A stretch of DNA of 64,000 nucleotides from an uncultured Lachnospiraceae bacterium (GTDB lineage Bacteria; Bacillota; Clostridia; Lachnospirales; Lachnospiraceae), in NCBI GenBank assembly GCA_949743325.1, contig CATJTQ010000067.1, positions 1-64,000 of the forward strand, given 5' to 3'. The notes under the pieces were generated by a model, which saw only the letters and a program-made list of their open reading frames with translations, had not been told where the DNA came from and searched no databases. Below are positions 53,889-62,289 of the stretch, one piece after another (the stretch's first letter is position 1; every line of letters starts with the position of its first letter). The position numbers and the translations under genes are program-made.

Positions 53889-56258
53889 ATGAGACTTAAT
53901 CGCAGGGGAAAGTCAAAACGCATCAGACCAGAGGATATTGCATTAGACGAATTTTCAAAAATAAATAAGGGGAATACACTGCGTGTTATGGATCGTTCTA
54001 AAGAACGGTCTGGTGAAAAGATTTCTGACGAGACAGGTCTTTATGTTCCGAAGAGAGAGCCGGAAAATTATATAATAGAAAAATTTTCTCCACAGAGCGT
54101 TAAAGACGATATTTTACCAAAAAGAGAATCACTGCTTGGTGTAGACAAGGAAGATTACAATTATGGTAAAATGTTTGCTGTAGGTGAACAGTATATTGAG
54201 AAAGAGACGGTTTCGACTTTTGAAGAGTCAGAGTATGATGCTTATGATAATTATGAAGATACAGACGACTATTCAATTGATTCAATTTTTGCAGAAAATG
54301 AGACAAAAGTCAAAGTTGATGTAGATTATAGTCCTGAGTCAACAGATGATAATATTGATAATGAAAATTCAAAAGAAACTTTGGAAAATAGCTTTAATGA
54401 AGATATTTCTAATAATTCAGATAATACAAATATAAGTAGTTTTGATAAACAAATTTCAGACAATATAGGTGAATATTCAAGTGAAAGTTTAGATAAAGAT
54501 AAAACTTTGACAGAAAAAGAAAATATACAACAAGCCTCTAATTATGATAGCAGCTCTTCTTTAGCTGGTGAAGAGAGAGTTGACTTAATTAATAAAGGAT
54601 ATGATCAGGCGGCAGAATTAAGAAGAAAGACGCTGACAGGTGATTATAGAGAGGAGAATGCTGAAAATAATCAAAAGAGACGTGGATTTTTTGATATGTC
54701 TGCTGATGAGGAGATTGATCCGCAAAAGGAGGCACTTTTAAAGGAAGCTATTGAGAATATTAAGGGGGCGGCTTCTGCAAAGGAAAAACTTGCTGCACAA
54801 AGAGAGGCTATTCGCCTTGGAATGGTTGATGCTTTAGTTGACTCAGATCACTCTGAGATGGTGAGACCAGAACTTTTAGATGAGATTGGTTTTACTCCGG
54901 GAGGTGATAAGAAACCGGAAATAGTAAAAAATAAGAGATTTAGGTTTGGCAGAAAGAGAAAGAAAAATGTAAATATACAGAGTACAGAAGAATTAGCTGA
55001 TAAAGAAATTGATAAAACTGAATCTAAAATTGTATCGGAAAAGCCTGCTGATGAAGTGAATAATGTAAAAAAAGAGATTCAAGTCAAGTCAGAGCGTAAG
55101 AGTATTGCAAATAAACAGATTGATGGAAATGCATCAAAATCTATTCAGAAGGGACGTAAGAAAAAGTCTGCTGATGTTAAAGAACGTCGTTCTGATATTA
55201 TGAAGGATGATAAAAAGCGAAGAGAATATATTATAAAGAACAGAAACAGACTTGTAAAAGCAGGAAATGATTTAGCTAATATGCAGGAAAAATATGATAG
55301 TTTGACTGATTGTCTTAATGATTTAGTGCTGTTTAATGAACTTCCAATAGACGCTGAAAAGAATATTAGAAATACAGCGGCAATGGTTGTAAAATACCGC
55401 AGTGAAAAAGAGACGACGAGAAAAAATTGTGTTATGGATGAAGATATTTATCGTCGAATGAATCAAAGTGAGGAAGATATACCTGGAGTTATAAGGCGGC
55501 TTGCAGAAAATGAAAAGTATTCTAATAGAATTAAGTCTGAGATCGACAGACTGGAGCAGGAAAAGGAAGATTGCCGGGATGAGAGTTCTGAGACAGAAGA
55601 TAATAGGAGGAGGACAAAAAATATTTCAATAGCAGTTATGATTGTTACTATTGTTACTATGGGAATATTAATAATTCTCCAGACTACTTTTGAAGCTGAT
55701 ATGCAGATTCCTATTTTATTATTTGGTGTTTGTGCAATTTTAGAAACACTGGGTATTTTTGTTCAGCATTTTAAGTCAGAGACAGAGGAGACTGCTAATC
55801 ATTATAAATTAAATAAGCTTATTAAGAAACAGAATTCAGCAAAAGTTAAGTATGTAAATTCACTAAATGCAGTAGAATATATTTACAAAAAGTATGATGT
55901 TCACAGCAGCAGTGAACTGCTGTTCCAGTGGGAAGGATATCAGAAGGCAGTAAAGGCCAGAGAAAATTTTTTAAATGCTGGAAAGAGATTGATTTATTAT
56001 GAAGATAGATTAAAGACAATATTTGGCGAGTATGGTTTTAAAAATACACAGCTTTGGGTTTCACAGGCAGAATATTTTGTGGAAGAAGAAAACTTGGTAC
56101 AGATCAAAGAAGAGATGGCAGCAAAACGCAGTAAACTTATGGGAAGAATGGAAAAATGTAAGAAAGTGATGGGAAGGCTGGACGGTGATATATCGGTACT
56201 CATAATTAAATTTCCACAATACGCTGATGAAATAAATAAAATTATGAATGAAATGTAA
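53889..56258 (+). CDS. Membrane-anchored coiled-coil protein of the 48-57 kb operon
   Basis: A 789-residue protein of unknown role. Residues 1-270 are polar, acidic and Asn/Ser/Asp-rich, probably disordered. Residues of about 275-330 are helical (EALLKEAIENIKGAASAKEKL), followed by a basic linker (about 345-450, many KK and RK pairs). Long coiled coils occupy about 455-575 and 635-780, on either side of a double hydrophobic segment (about 579-620, two spans with a short loop). So both ends face the cytoplasm. AGGAGG precedes the ATG. This is the only membrane protein of the operon and probably tethers the complex. Confidence 0.75.
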   Translation: MRLNRRGKSKRIRPEDIALDEFSKINKGNTLRVMDRSKERSGEKISDETGLYVPKREPENYIIEKFSPQSVKDDILPKRESLLGVDKEDYNYGKMFAVGEQYIEKETVSTFEESEYDAYDNYEDTDDYSIDSIFAENETKVKVDVDYSPESTDDNIDNENSKETLENSFNEDISNNSDNTNISSFDKQISDNIGEYSSESLDKDKTLTEKENIQQASNYDSSSSLAGEERVDLINKGYDQAAELRRKTLTGDYREENAENNQKRRGFFDMSADEEIDPQKEALLKEAIENIKGAASAKEKLAAQREAIRLGMVDALVDSDHSEMVRPELLDEIGFTPGGDKKPEIVKNKRFRFGRKRKKNVNIQSTEELADKEIDKTESKIVSEKPADEVNNVKKEIQVKSERKSIANKQIDGNASKSIQKGRKKKSADVKERRSDIMKDDKKRREYIIKNRNRLVKAGNDLANMQEKYDSLTDCLNDLVLFNELPIDAEKNIRNTAAMVVKYRSEKETTRKNCVMDEDIYRRMNQSEEDIPGVIRRLAENEKYSNRIKSEIDRLEQEKEDCRDESSETEDNRRRTKNISIAVMIVTIVTMGILIILQTTFEADMQIPILLFGVCAILETLGIFVQHFKSETEETANHYKLNKLIKKQNSAKVKYVNSLNAVEYIYKKYDVHSSSELLFQWEGYQKAVKARENFLNAGKRLIYYEDRLKTIFGEYGFKNTQLWVSQAEYFVEEENLVQIKEEMAAKRSKLMGRMEKCKKVMGRLDGDISVLIIKFPQYADEINKIMNEM

Positions 56259-56369
56259 TAGTTATTTCAGATAAATTACACAAGATGTTCACATATAAAA
56301 AATATACTATTGTTAAAGATGTACAAGATTGGTGAAGTAGGATATTTATAGATAAGGAAGGTGTTGTGT

Positions 56370-57014
56370 ATGAAGTGTACGGCATATTTTGAAGAAAATG
56401 AGCTTATCACATATGACAAGTATGAAAATGCAATAAATAAATTGTCAGTTGTAGAAGGTGAAGGAATCAGACGTAATGTTACTATAAGAAAAGCTAATTT
56501 TGGAACATTTAAAGAGTGTGCAGAAAATGGAGAGAACGCACTGTTTTGTATAGTTATGAAAAATTTTCAAAATAATGAGCTTTATTTGGAAAAAAGAACA
56601 ATTGATAATGGAATGATATTTAAATCATTTATAAAGATTTCTAAAAAGGAAGCTGATAAAATATTAAACGGTCAGATGCAGTGGATGAAACATAGCAAAA
56701 GTGTTTTAATTCATGATTTTTATTTGGAGAGTATGATAAATAAATTAGAGTTAGTATCAATTAGTGAAACGAGTAAAGATGTATGTACTCAGATAAGAGG
56801 ATTTGATGGAATAGTATTTAAACATTCAATAAGGAATACTCGGATTGATGAGTATGACGGGCAGTTTTTTGATGCGAATCTTCCTATGATTGATATGATT
56901 AACTGCGATAGCGTTCTGTATAGTTATCGCCGTTACATACATATTCCGCAGGCTGTGTCCAATATAGTACATATACAAAGCAGCCCAGTAAGTGAGGTTG
57001 CGTATTCACTATAG
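56370..57014 (+). CDS. Uncharacterised soluble protein at the end of the operon
   Basis: A 214-residue protein with no signal peptide or span. The first 120 residues alternate short strands and helices (ENELITYDKYENAINKLSVV; FCIVMKNFQNNELYLEKRTI). The last 70 carry a striking segment FDGIVFKHSIRNTRIDEYDGQF and end with YSYRRYIHIPQAVSNIVHI, which looks like a conserved signature of a small domain. I do not recognise the family. The ATG at 56370 has AAGGAAGG 8 nt upstream. The 111-nt gap after the coiled-coil gene has no clear terminator, so it may belong to the same transcript, and a bidirectional terminator follows. Confidence 0.65.
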   Translation: MKCTAYFEENELITYDKYENAINKLSVVEGEGIRRNVTIRKANFGTFKECAENGENALFCIVMKNFQNNELYLEKRTIDNGMIFKSFIKISKKEADKILNGQMQWMKHSKSVLIHDFYLESMINKLELVSISETSKDVCTQIRGFDGIVFKHSIRNTRIDEYDGQFFDANLPMIDMINCDSVLYSYRRYIHIPQAVSNIVHIQSSPVSEVAYSL

Positions 57015-57054
57015 AATTGTTATAACATAAATTATAATATATGGCTAAAATTAT

Positions 57055-57095
57055 AAAACACGAAAGATAAGATAAATGTCTTACTTTCGTGTTTT
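57055..57095. terminator. Bidirectional terminator
   Basis: AAAACACGAAAG and TAAGA pair with TCTTA and CTTTCGTGTTTT. It lies between convergent genes and has A-rich and T-rich flanks on both strands. Confidence 0.8.
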
Positions 57096-57097
57096 AT

Positions 57098-57331
57098 TTA
57101 ATTGCTGGAAATATTATTATCTTCTTCATTGTTATCTTTGTGCATGTGTTTCATTATACTTGTGTAGCAGAAAATGATGACAGGTATAAAAAATGTTGCC
57201 AGCAGTGACGCTAAAAATAATGAGAAGGAATTAGCATCACAAAATAAACCTATTAAAAAATTAACAAGATACAGTATAAGTAGAAAGACTATCCCAATGA
57301 TCGCTGCAATTCGTTGTGATTTAGTATGCAT
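57098..57331 (-). CDS. Small two-span membrane protein
   Basis: A 77-residue protein with two hydrophobic segments (about 8-28 and 35-58) joined by a short loop, then a charged tail rich in Asn, Asp and Glu. On the - strand AAGGGG lies 8 nt before the ATG at 57331; the GTG at 57340 is too close to that site. No family is recognised. It is convergent with the 48-57 kb operon and divergent from the LytTR regulator. Confidence 0.6.
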   Translation of the reverse strand: MHTKSQRIAAIIGIVFLLILYLVNFLIGLFCDANSFSLFLASLLATFFIPVIIFCYTSIMKHMHKDNNEEDNNISSN

Positions 57332-57496
57332 AAAATTCACCCCTTTTATCTTTATTTTAGTACTTTAACATTAGTATCAAATTTTTGCAACTTAATAATT
57401 ACTTTTTTTGAAAAACATAGTCGTTTTTTGTAAAATTGTATTTGTAAATTACGGGTAGGACGATATATTATGTAACAATAGTTTTTGGAGGAAAAT

Positions 57497-58207
57497 ATGT
57501 TAGAATTAGCAATATGTGATGAAAATATATTGTATCATAATAAGTTAGAAAATAAATTAAAAAAGTATTTGAAATTGAATGAGATTGATTTTAAATTAGA
57601 TAAATTTTTATCGGTAGATGGGTTAATGGATACAGATAATGAAGCTTACAGTATTGTGTTTGTTGATGCGGCAAATGACGCGGGTAAACTGTTACAAGCG
57701 GCGGATTTTTTAAGGTCACGCAACCGTGATGTGTGTGTTGTAATATGCAGCGATAGTTTAGAGTTTGCTTTAGAAGGGTATAAGGCAGAAGCAGTCAGAT
57801 ACCTTTTAAAAGATGATTTGGACAAGTCTTTTGATGAATGTATGGAGGCGGTTCTTGAACGTCTCAATATAAATACTCATGGTATACAGGTTTCTTTTGT
57901 TGATGAAGAGAAATATCTCCATATTCATAAAATTGGGTATTTGGAAAGTAAAGGACATTATATTACATTTTATGATGCGCTTAGCGGTGATGAGATAGGA
58001 AAAGTGAACAGTAAACTTGATATACTGCAGAGCGAACTTTATGAGTATAATTTTTTGAGAATTCATAAAAGCTTTCTTGTTAATATGGTTTATATAAAAC
58101 GTATAAGCGGTTATAGATGTATTTTGGAGAATGGGGTGGAAATTTCTGTTCCCAAGGCTAGATATAAAGATGTAAAAAATAAATTTATGGAATTTCGAAT
58201 GAGGTGA
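57497..58207 (+). CDS. Orphan LytTR response regulator
   Basis: A 236-residue cytoplasmic regulator. The N-terminal receiver domain (1-120) starts LELAICDEN with the acidic pair and has VFVDAAND (about 55, phosphoacceptor Asp), a Ser in VVICSDS, and the Lys near 100 (RYLLKDDLD). The C-terminal LytTR DNA-binding domain (about 133-232) has YLESKGHYITFYD, FLRIHKSFLVNMVYIKRI and EISVPKARYKDVKNKF. It belongs with AgrA/LytR regulators of virulence and cell-wall genes. No histidine kinase is adjacent. TTGGAGGA precedes the ATG at 57497, and a TTGTAA/TATATT pair at 57442-57469 could be its promoter. Confidence 0.9.
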   Translation: MLELAICDENILYHNKLENKLKKYLKLNEIDFKLDKFLSVDGLMDTDNEAYSIVFVDAANDAGKLLQAADFLRSRNRDVCVVICSDSLEFALEGYKAEAVRYLLKDDLDKSFDECMEAVLERLNINTHGIQVSFVDEEKYLHIHKIGYLESKGHYITFYDALSGDEIGKVNSKLDILQSELYEYNFLRIHKSFLVNMVYIKRISGYRCILENGVEISVPKARYKDVKNKFMEFRMR

Positions 58208-58527
58208 TGGCGCTTTTTTGAAATGAATGGGCGTTTTGTGAATATGATATTAAATATGTATTCAAAACATGCGATAATATTATTGTATTAGTTGTTATCC
58301 TTAATTTCAGTAATAGATTAGCTAATAAAAAGTCTAAGATTTTTAATTAGTATATAATGCTTATATTGAGTTTGTCTGACTTAATGATATTTGAGCATTT
58401 TTTTAACAGGATGTGTTGTTTTTTTGCTTTTAAAATACATCATAGTATTTATCTATCTAAAAGCATAACTACTTAGTTCAAATAAGGTATAACAATAATT
58501 AAAAATTAGAAAAGGAGACAGTATAAT
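58208..58527. other. AT-rich intergenic gap, 320 nt
   Basis: No coding frame, tRNA or strong hairpin is visible. A TATAAT at 58353 lacks a good -35 box, and no flagellar sigma-28 motif was found. The next gene's ribosome site (AAAAGGAGA) lies at its right edge. Confidence 0.4.
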
Positions 58528-59211
58528 ATGAGAATTACAACACAGATGCTTGATGCATCAATGAAAAGAGCTGGATTTGATTTTACAAGAGCTTCGTTGC
58601 TTGATTATGTAAAAAAACAGAATAACAGCGGTTTATTGAGTTCTGTTGGAAGCAGTGCGCTTGACAAATATTCTTCTTTGTACAATAATAGCGTTAATAA
58701 AACAAGTTCAGTACATTCAAAGAATAATGAGAAGATTGAAAAGGCAGCAGATGAATTAACAAAAACATCAGGAAAATTTTTAGATACTAAAAATAATATT
58801 TTTGATAAGGAGGATAACAGTAAAGAGATATATGATGAGGTAAATAATCTTGTAGATCATTACAATTCTACACTTGATTCATTAAGAAAAAGTTCTTCTC
58901 CTTTAAATGCGTATTATTACCAGATGTTGAAAGGTGCTGCAGACGAGAGTGCATCATCATTAAAAGAAGCAGGAATTACAATTGACAGTAAAGGTGTTCT
59001 CTCAGTAGATAAAGATATGTTGGAGAAATGCGATAAAGATACTTTAAATAAAATTTTCGGCAGTGACTCTAAGTTTACTAATAAAATGTATTTCATTTCT
59101 CAGCGAGTGTCAGATAATGCAGGAGCTAACTTGAGCAGTACAACTGGACAATATAGTTCTGCAGGTGATTATTATTCTTCATACAGAAGTAAATTTGATT
59201 TGTTTAGATAA
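58528..59211 (+). CDS. FlgL/FliD-like small flagellar-type protein
   Basis: A 227-residue, Ser/Asn/Lys-rich protein with no signal peptide and no Cys except one. The start MRITTQMLDASMKR resembles the N-termini of flagellin-type proteins such as FlgL (MRIT...). The C-terminal half resembles the end of filament cap protein FliD: a helical YNSTLDSLRKSS, then AGITIDSKGVLSVDKDML, then LNKIFGSDSKF. Flagellar export does not need a cleaved leader. It could be a specialised secreted filament or cap-related protein in a motile Lachnospiraceae. No other flagellar gene is in the window. AAAAGGAG precedes the ATG. The similarity is judged by eye and is moderate. Confidence 0.65.
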   Translation: MRITTQMLDASMKRAGFDFTRASLLDYVKKQNNSGLLSSVGSSALDKYSSLYNNSVNKTSSVHSKNNEKIEKAADELTKTSGKFLDTKNNIFDKEDNSKEIYDEVNNLVDHYNSTLDSLRKSSSPLNAYYYQMLKGAADESASSLKEAGITIDSKGVLSVDKDMLEKCDKDTLNKIFGSDSKFTNKMYFISQRVSDNAGANLSSTTGQYSSAGDYYSSYRSKFDLFR

Positions 59212-59364
59212 TTAATTTATCCCTGCAAGTAAGGAGGTATATATTCATATTTACATGAGTATTTGTCAAATGCCGCAAGTTTAATGTCCGCTAATTATTG
59301 TGGTATTTCAAAAGGTATAACTCTTTGCTTGCAATGGGATATTGACTCACTATTTTACATAAAA

Positions 59365-59470
59365 ATAGGCTGTCAGAAATGACTTTTCTCATAATATATT
59401 ACTGTGGAATTAAATAATTCACAATATTTTAGGGAAATAAAGTCATCAAATCTGACAGCTTATTTTTTAT
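59365..59470. repeat. Large nested inverted repeat after the flagellar-type gene
   Basis: GCTGTCAG and ATGACTTT at 59369-59386 pair with AAAGTCAT and CTGACAGC at 59438-59459. A smaller stem (TGTGGAATT/AATTCACA) lies inside. T-rich sequence follows on the right. It may be a bidirectional terminator with the YbjQ gene or a small mobile palindrome. Confidence 0.6.
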
Positions 59471-59497
59471 GTACATGTTTAAAAGTATAGATAACTC

Positions 59498-59809
59498 CTA
59501 GTTTAATTTAACTGCAGTTCCATAAACCATTATCTCTGCAGCTCCCTGCATTACTGATGCTGAGTTAAAACGTACTGAAACGATTGCGTCTGCTCCCATT
59601 GCAGTAGCCTGTTCAATCATACGGCTTATTGCAATTTCTCTTGCTTGATTCATCATATCAGTGTAAGCTTTTAATTCTCCTCCTACCATGCTTTTAAAAC
59701 CTGAACCCATGTCCTTAAACATGTTCTTTGACTGAATAGTGCTTCCTTGTACAAGACCAAGTGTTTGCATTGATTTACCTTCAATTTTTTCAGTGTTTAC
59801 TAAAATCAT
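59498..59809 (-). CDS. YbjQ/UPF0145 family protein
   Basis: A 103-residue small soluble protein of the YbjQ family, often labelled heavy-metal-binding-like; its real role is not established. Seen features are LGLVQGSTIQSKN (about 17), the helical AREIAISRMIEQATAMGADAIVSVRFNSA (about 56, the family signature) and EIMVYGTAVKL at the end. Members form pentameric rings. GGAGAG precedes the ATG on the - strand. It stands alone between the inverted repeat and the LysR gene. Confidence 0.9.
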   Translation of the reverse strand: MILVNTEKIEGKSMQTLGLVQGSTIQSKNMFKDMGSGFKSMVGGELKAYTDMMNQAREIAISRMIEQATAMGADAIVSVRFNSASVMQGAAEIMVYGTAVKLN

Positions 59810-60038
59810 TTCACTCTCTCCTTTATATAAATTTATTATTTTTTAATTATATCATAAGAATTTTTACAATTCAATATAATTGATACTATATTAGTAAGTG
59901 TTTTGATTGTTTTTTATCTTGTAAGCTCTTATTATTATGGTAATAATAAAGGTTTGATTAATAATAGATTACAGAAGCATTTCAAGATTCTGTATGTATA
60001 CACAGATATATTTTGTATACTTGCAGTTATAAATTATA

Positions 60039-60914
60039 TTATATGATTTTTTTTAGTTTTTGAAGAAAACGATCTGTAGCCTTAGTTAAGATTTGATATT
60101 TTTTCCATATAATATGCATTCCAGCTTCTAGTGTTGGTTCAAGCGGACGAAAACACAGATTGCTGTCTCCTGTAAAATTTAGAAGTTTTTCAAAACTGAT
60201 TGCATACCCCATGCCTTCATCAACCATTAACGACCCATTAAAGAGCAGATTATATGTGGCAACGATATTTAACTTTTCTTGGTCGTATGGAAAGAAATCA
60301 CGGAATTCTTTATTCTGGAATGCCTGGCGGGAAATAATTAGCGGCTTATCTAATAAATCTTCTGCCAAAATAGTTTCTTTCTGGGCTAGAGGAGCATCTT
60401 TGCGCATTATAACACCCCAAGTATCTTTATAAGGAAGTTTTAGATATTCATATTTTGATGTATCTACATCTCCGAATATAAGTCCAAAATCAATTAATCC
60501 TCTGTCCAGTTCTTCAGTAACTCTTGCTTTATCCCCACTAATAATGTGCAGATGAATAAGAGGATAAGTTTCTTGCAGTGTTTTAGCTGCTTTCACAAGA
60601 AAGCGTACCCCGTTAGTTTCACCTGCTCCGATTGTAATATCTCCGGCAATAATTTCGTCTGATAAGGATATTTCATTTTTTGCTTTTTGGACGAGTTCCA
60701 TAATCTCTTCGGCTCGTTTCCTGAGAATCATGCCTTCTTCGGTCAAAGTAATACGGCGGTTGCCGCGAATCATAAGTTGTTTGCCAAGCTCTTCTTCCAT
60801 TTCTTTGAGCTGTCTAGAAAGCGTAGGCTGAGATAAGTGAAGCGTCTCAGCGGCACCAGATATGCTCTGCTCCCTTGTCACTGCAAGGAAATATTGTAGT
60901 ACTCTAAGTTCCAT
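60039..60914 (-). CDS. LysR family transcriptional regulator
   Basis: A 291-residue DNA-binding regulator. The winged helix-turn-helix at residues 1-60 shows the LysR pattern LRVLQYFLAVTREQSISGAAETLHLSQPTLSRQLKEMEEELG. Residues of about 90-290 are the periplasmic-binding-protein-like effector domain (DITIGAGETNGVRFL, LHIISGDKARVTEELDRGLIDFGLI). GGAGG lies upstream on the - strand. No divergently transcribed enzyme gene is adjacent: the upstream neighbours are tRNA genes more than 400 nt away, so its target is not evident. The effector is unknown. Confidence 0.93.
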   Translation of the reverse strand: MELRVLQYFLAVTREQSISGAAETLHLSQPTLSRQLKEMEEELGKQLMIRGNRRITLTEEGMILRKRAEEIMELVQKAKNEISLSDEIIAGDITIGAGETNGVRFLVKAAKTLQETYPLIHLHIISGDKARVTEELDRGLIDFGLIFGDVDTSKYEYLKLPYKDTWGVIMRKDAPLAQKETILAEDLLDKPLIISRQAFQNKEFRDFFPYDQEKLNIVATYNLLFNGSLMVDEGMGYAISFEKLLNFTGDSNLCFRPLEPTLEAGMHIIWKKYQILTKATDRFLQKLKKII

Positions 60915-61277
60915 ACAAGTTTCCTCCGGTAATTAATAATTATAATAATATAATAAATAAGGATAACAGGAGTATATATAGCTGTCAAGCATGGCTGGGT
61001 TAATTTATTTGTAAAAGTTATTGATAAAAATATAAAATTTAAAGGTAGTTTCCATGGTGAAACAGAGAATTACAGTTGTGTATATAGTATAATTTCTTGT
61101 AAAAAGATGGTACAATTTTATATTATGATGTAGTATGCAAGAAAAAAATGAAGATATATTTTATTTTTAAAGACCTATATCATATATGAGTTATTTCATA
61201 TTAAAAATGTTAGAGTGTGTAATTACATTAATAGTTAATTATTGGTGAATTATTTTGTAAAAATTTTCAAATAACTG

Positions 61278-61306
61278 TTGACATATTTTTTTTACTGTGA
61301 TATTAT
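61278..61306 (+). promoter_or_regulatory. Strong promoter of the tRNA-Leu pair
   Basis: A perfect TTGACA at 61278 and TATTAT at 61301 are 17 nt apart, about 45 nt upstream of the first tRNA. The rest of 60915-61277 is AT-rich with no feature I can support. Confidence 0.75.
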
Positions 61307-61349
61307 ATTCAAGTCGCATGAAGAGATATGCGGTCACAAACATAAAAGT

Positions 61350-61433
61350 GCGGGAATGCTGGAATTGGCAGACAGGCTAGACTAAGGATCTAGTGTTGGC
61401 AACGACGTGAGGGTTCAAGTCCCTTTTCCCGCA
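61350..61433 (+). tRNA. tRNA-Leu (anticodon AAG)
   Basis: Acceptor arms GCGGGAA and TTCCCGC pair, with A as discriminator. The anticodon loop CTAAGGA gives AAG (CUU codons). There is a class II long variable arm and the T-loop GGTTCAAGTCC. CCA is not encoded. Confidence 0.95.
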
Positions 61434-61471
61434 TTTTTTTCTTTTGTAAAAAAGATTGCAGATTATATTAG

Positions 61472-61556
61472 GCAGTTGTGGCGGAATTGGCATACGCGCT
61501 AGATTCAGGTTCTAGTCCACATTACGTGGGTTCGGGTTCAAGTCCCGTCAACTGCA
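61472..61556 (+). tRNA. tRNA-Leu (anticodon CAG)
   Basis: Acceptor arms GCAGTTG and CAACTGC pair, with A as discriminator. The anticodon loop TTCAGGT gives CAG (CUG codons). There is a long variable arm and the T-loop GGTTCAAGTCC. CCA is not encoded. It follows the first tRNA by 38 nt. Confidence 0.95.
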
Positions 61557-61557
61557 T

Positions 61558-61605
61558 TAAAAAGCGTGAGTCCGGAACAAATGTTTTGGGGTTTACGCTT
61601 TTTTA
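61558..61605 (+). terminator. Terminator after the tRNA pair
   Basis: AAAAAGCGT pairs with ACGCTTTTTT around a loop of about 30 nt, ending in a T-run. Confidence 0.6.
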
Positions 61606-61723
61606 TTGTGATGGATTCCGTTTAATTATGGCAAGTTGGCGGTGGAAGACAAGACGGTGCTAAATCTGTTTGCAGAAAAATCGGATTAAAAAAATCCAAA
61701 TTTGTAGTAAGGAAGGAAATATT

Positions 61724-62074
61724 ATGAAAAAAGTGAAAACTGTCATTTCGATAATATGGTTTTTATTTGTAAGCTTTTCTTCGCCGCTTTGGATTGGCTG
61801 CATATACATGAACATTACCGGGCATGGCAAGGGATATGCGTATGATATGAGTTCTGAAGCTGATATTGCAGTACTTTTTGGAGTGGTATTGCTTCTTTTA
61901 TGGCTGGTAGCAATTCTGCCTGTGACAATTTCTCTGTGTAAAAAGGGTTATTATAAAAATAAGCTATTAGTATATCTGCCGTTTCTTGTTTTTTTAGTTT
62001 TTTTTGCGGTTGGAATTTGTATTTTGGGTTGGAATGAATTTATTAAATTGTTTGGGTATGGTTATCCAATATAA
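61724..62074 (+). CDS. Small multi-span membrane protein
   Basis: A 116-residue protein with three hydrophobic segments (about 6-28, 46-70 and 84-104) and a basic KKGYYKNK loop. No family is recognised. AAGGAAGG lies about 8 nt before the ATG at 61724; an upstream in-frame start at 61670 has no ribosome site. It sits between the tRNA genes and an AraC-type regulator. Confidence 0.6.
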   Translation: MKKVKTVISIIWFLFVSFSSPLWIGCIYMNITGHGKGYAYDMSSEADIAVLFGVVLLLLWLVAILPVTISLCKKGYYKNKLLVYLPFLVFLVFFAVGICILGWNEFIKLFGYGYPI

Positions 62075-62196
62075 CAATGTCTCATTAGGGCAGAGGTTGC
62101 CGTAAAACGTGACAGAAAGAAATATGTTTTTGCAACAGTCCTATTGGTATTCACGGCAGGAAGCCCTAAAATGGTTTGCCTGTCATTTTTAATCTT

Positions 62197-62219
62197 GAGA
62201 GAAGAATCACTCTCTTTTT
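62197..62219 (+). terminator. Short terminator upstream of the AraC-type gene
   Basis: GAGAG pairs with CTCTC around an 8-nt loop and is followed by T5. It probably ends the transcript of the small membrane protein. Confidence 0.5.
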
Positions 62220-62289
62220 CGTGCAGGTATAGAGAGGAAATAGATTGTATTATAATATATATTAAATACTGTAAGGAGGATTTAGCAAG

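Noticed and set aside
61478..61663. A 61-residue + strand reading frame after the first tRNA
   Set aside because: It runs through the tRNA-Leu (CAG) gene and its terminator, so it is an artefact.
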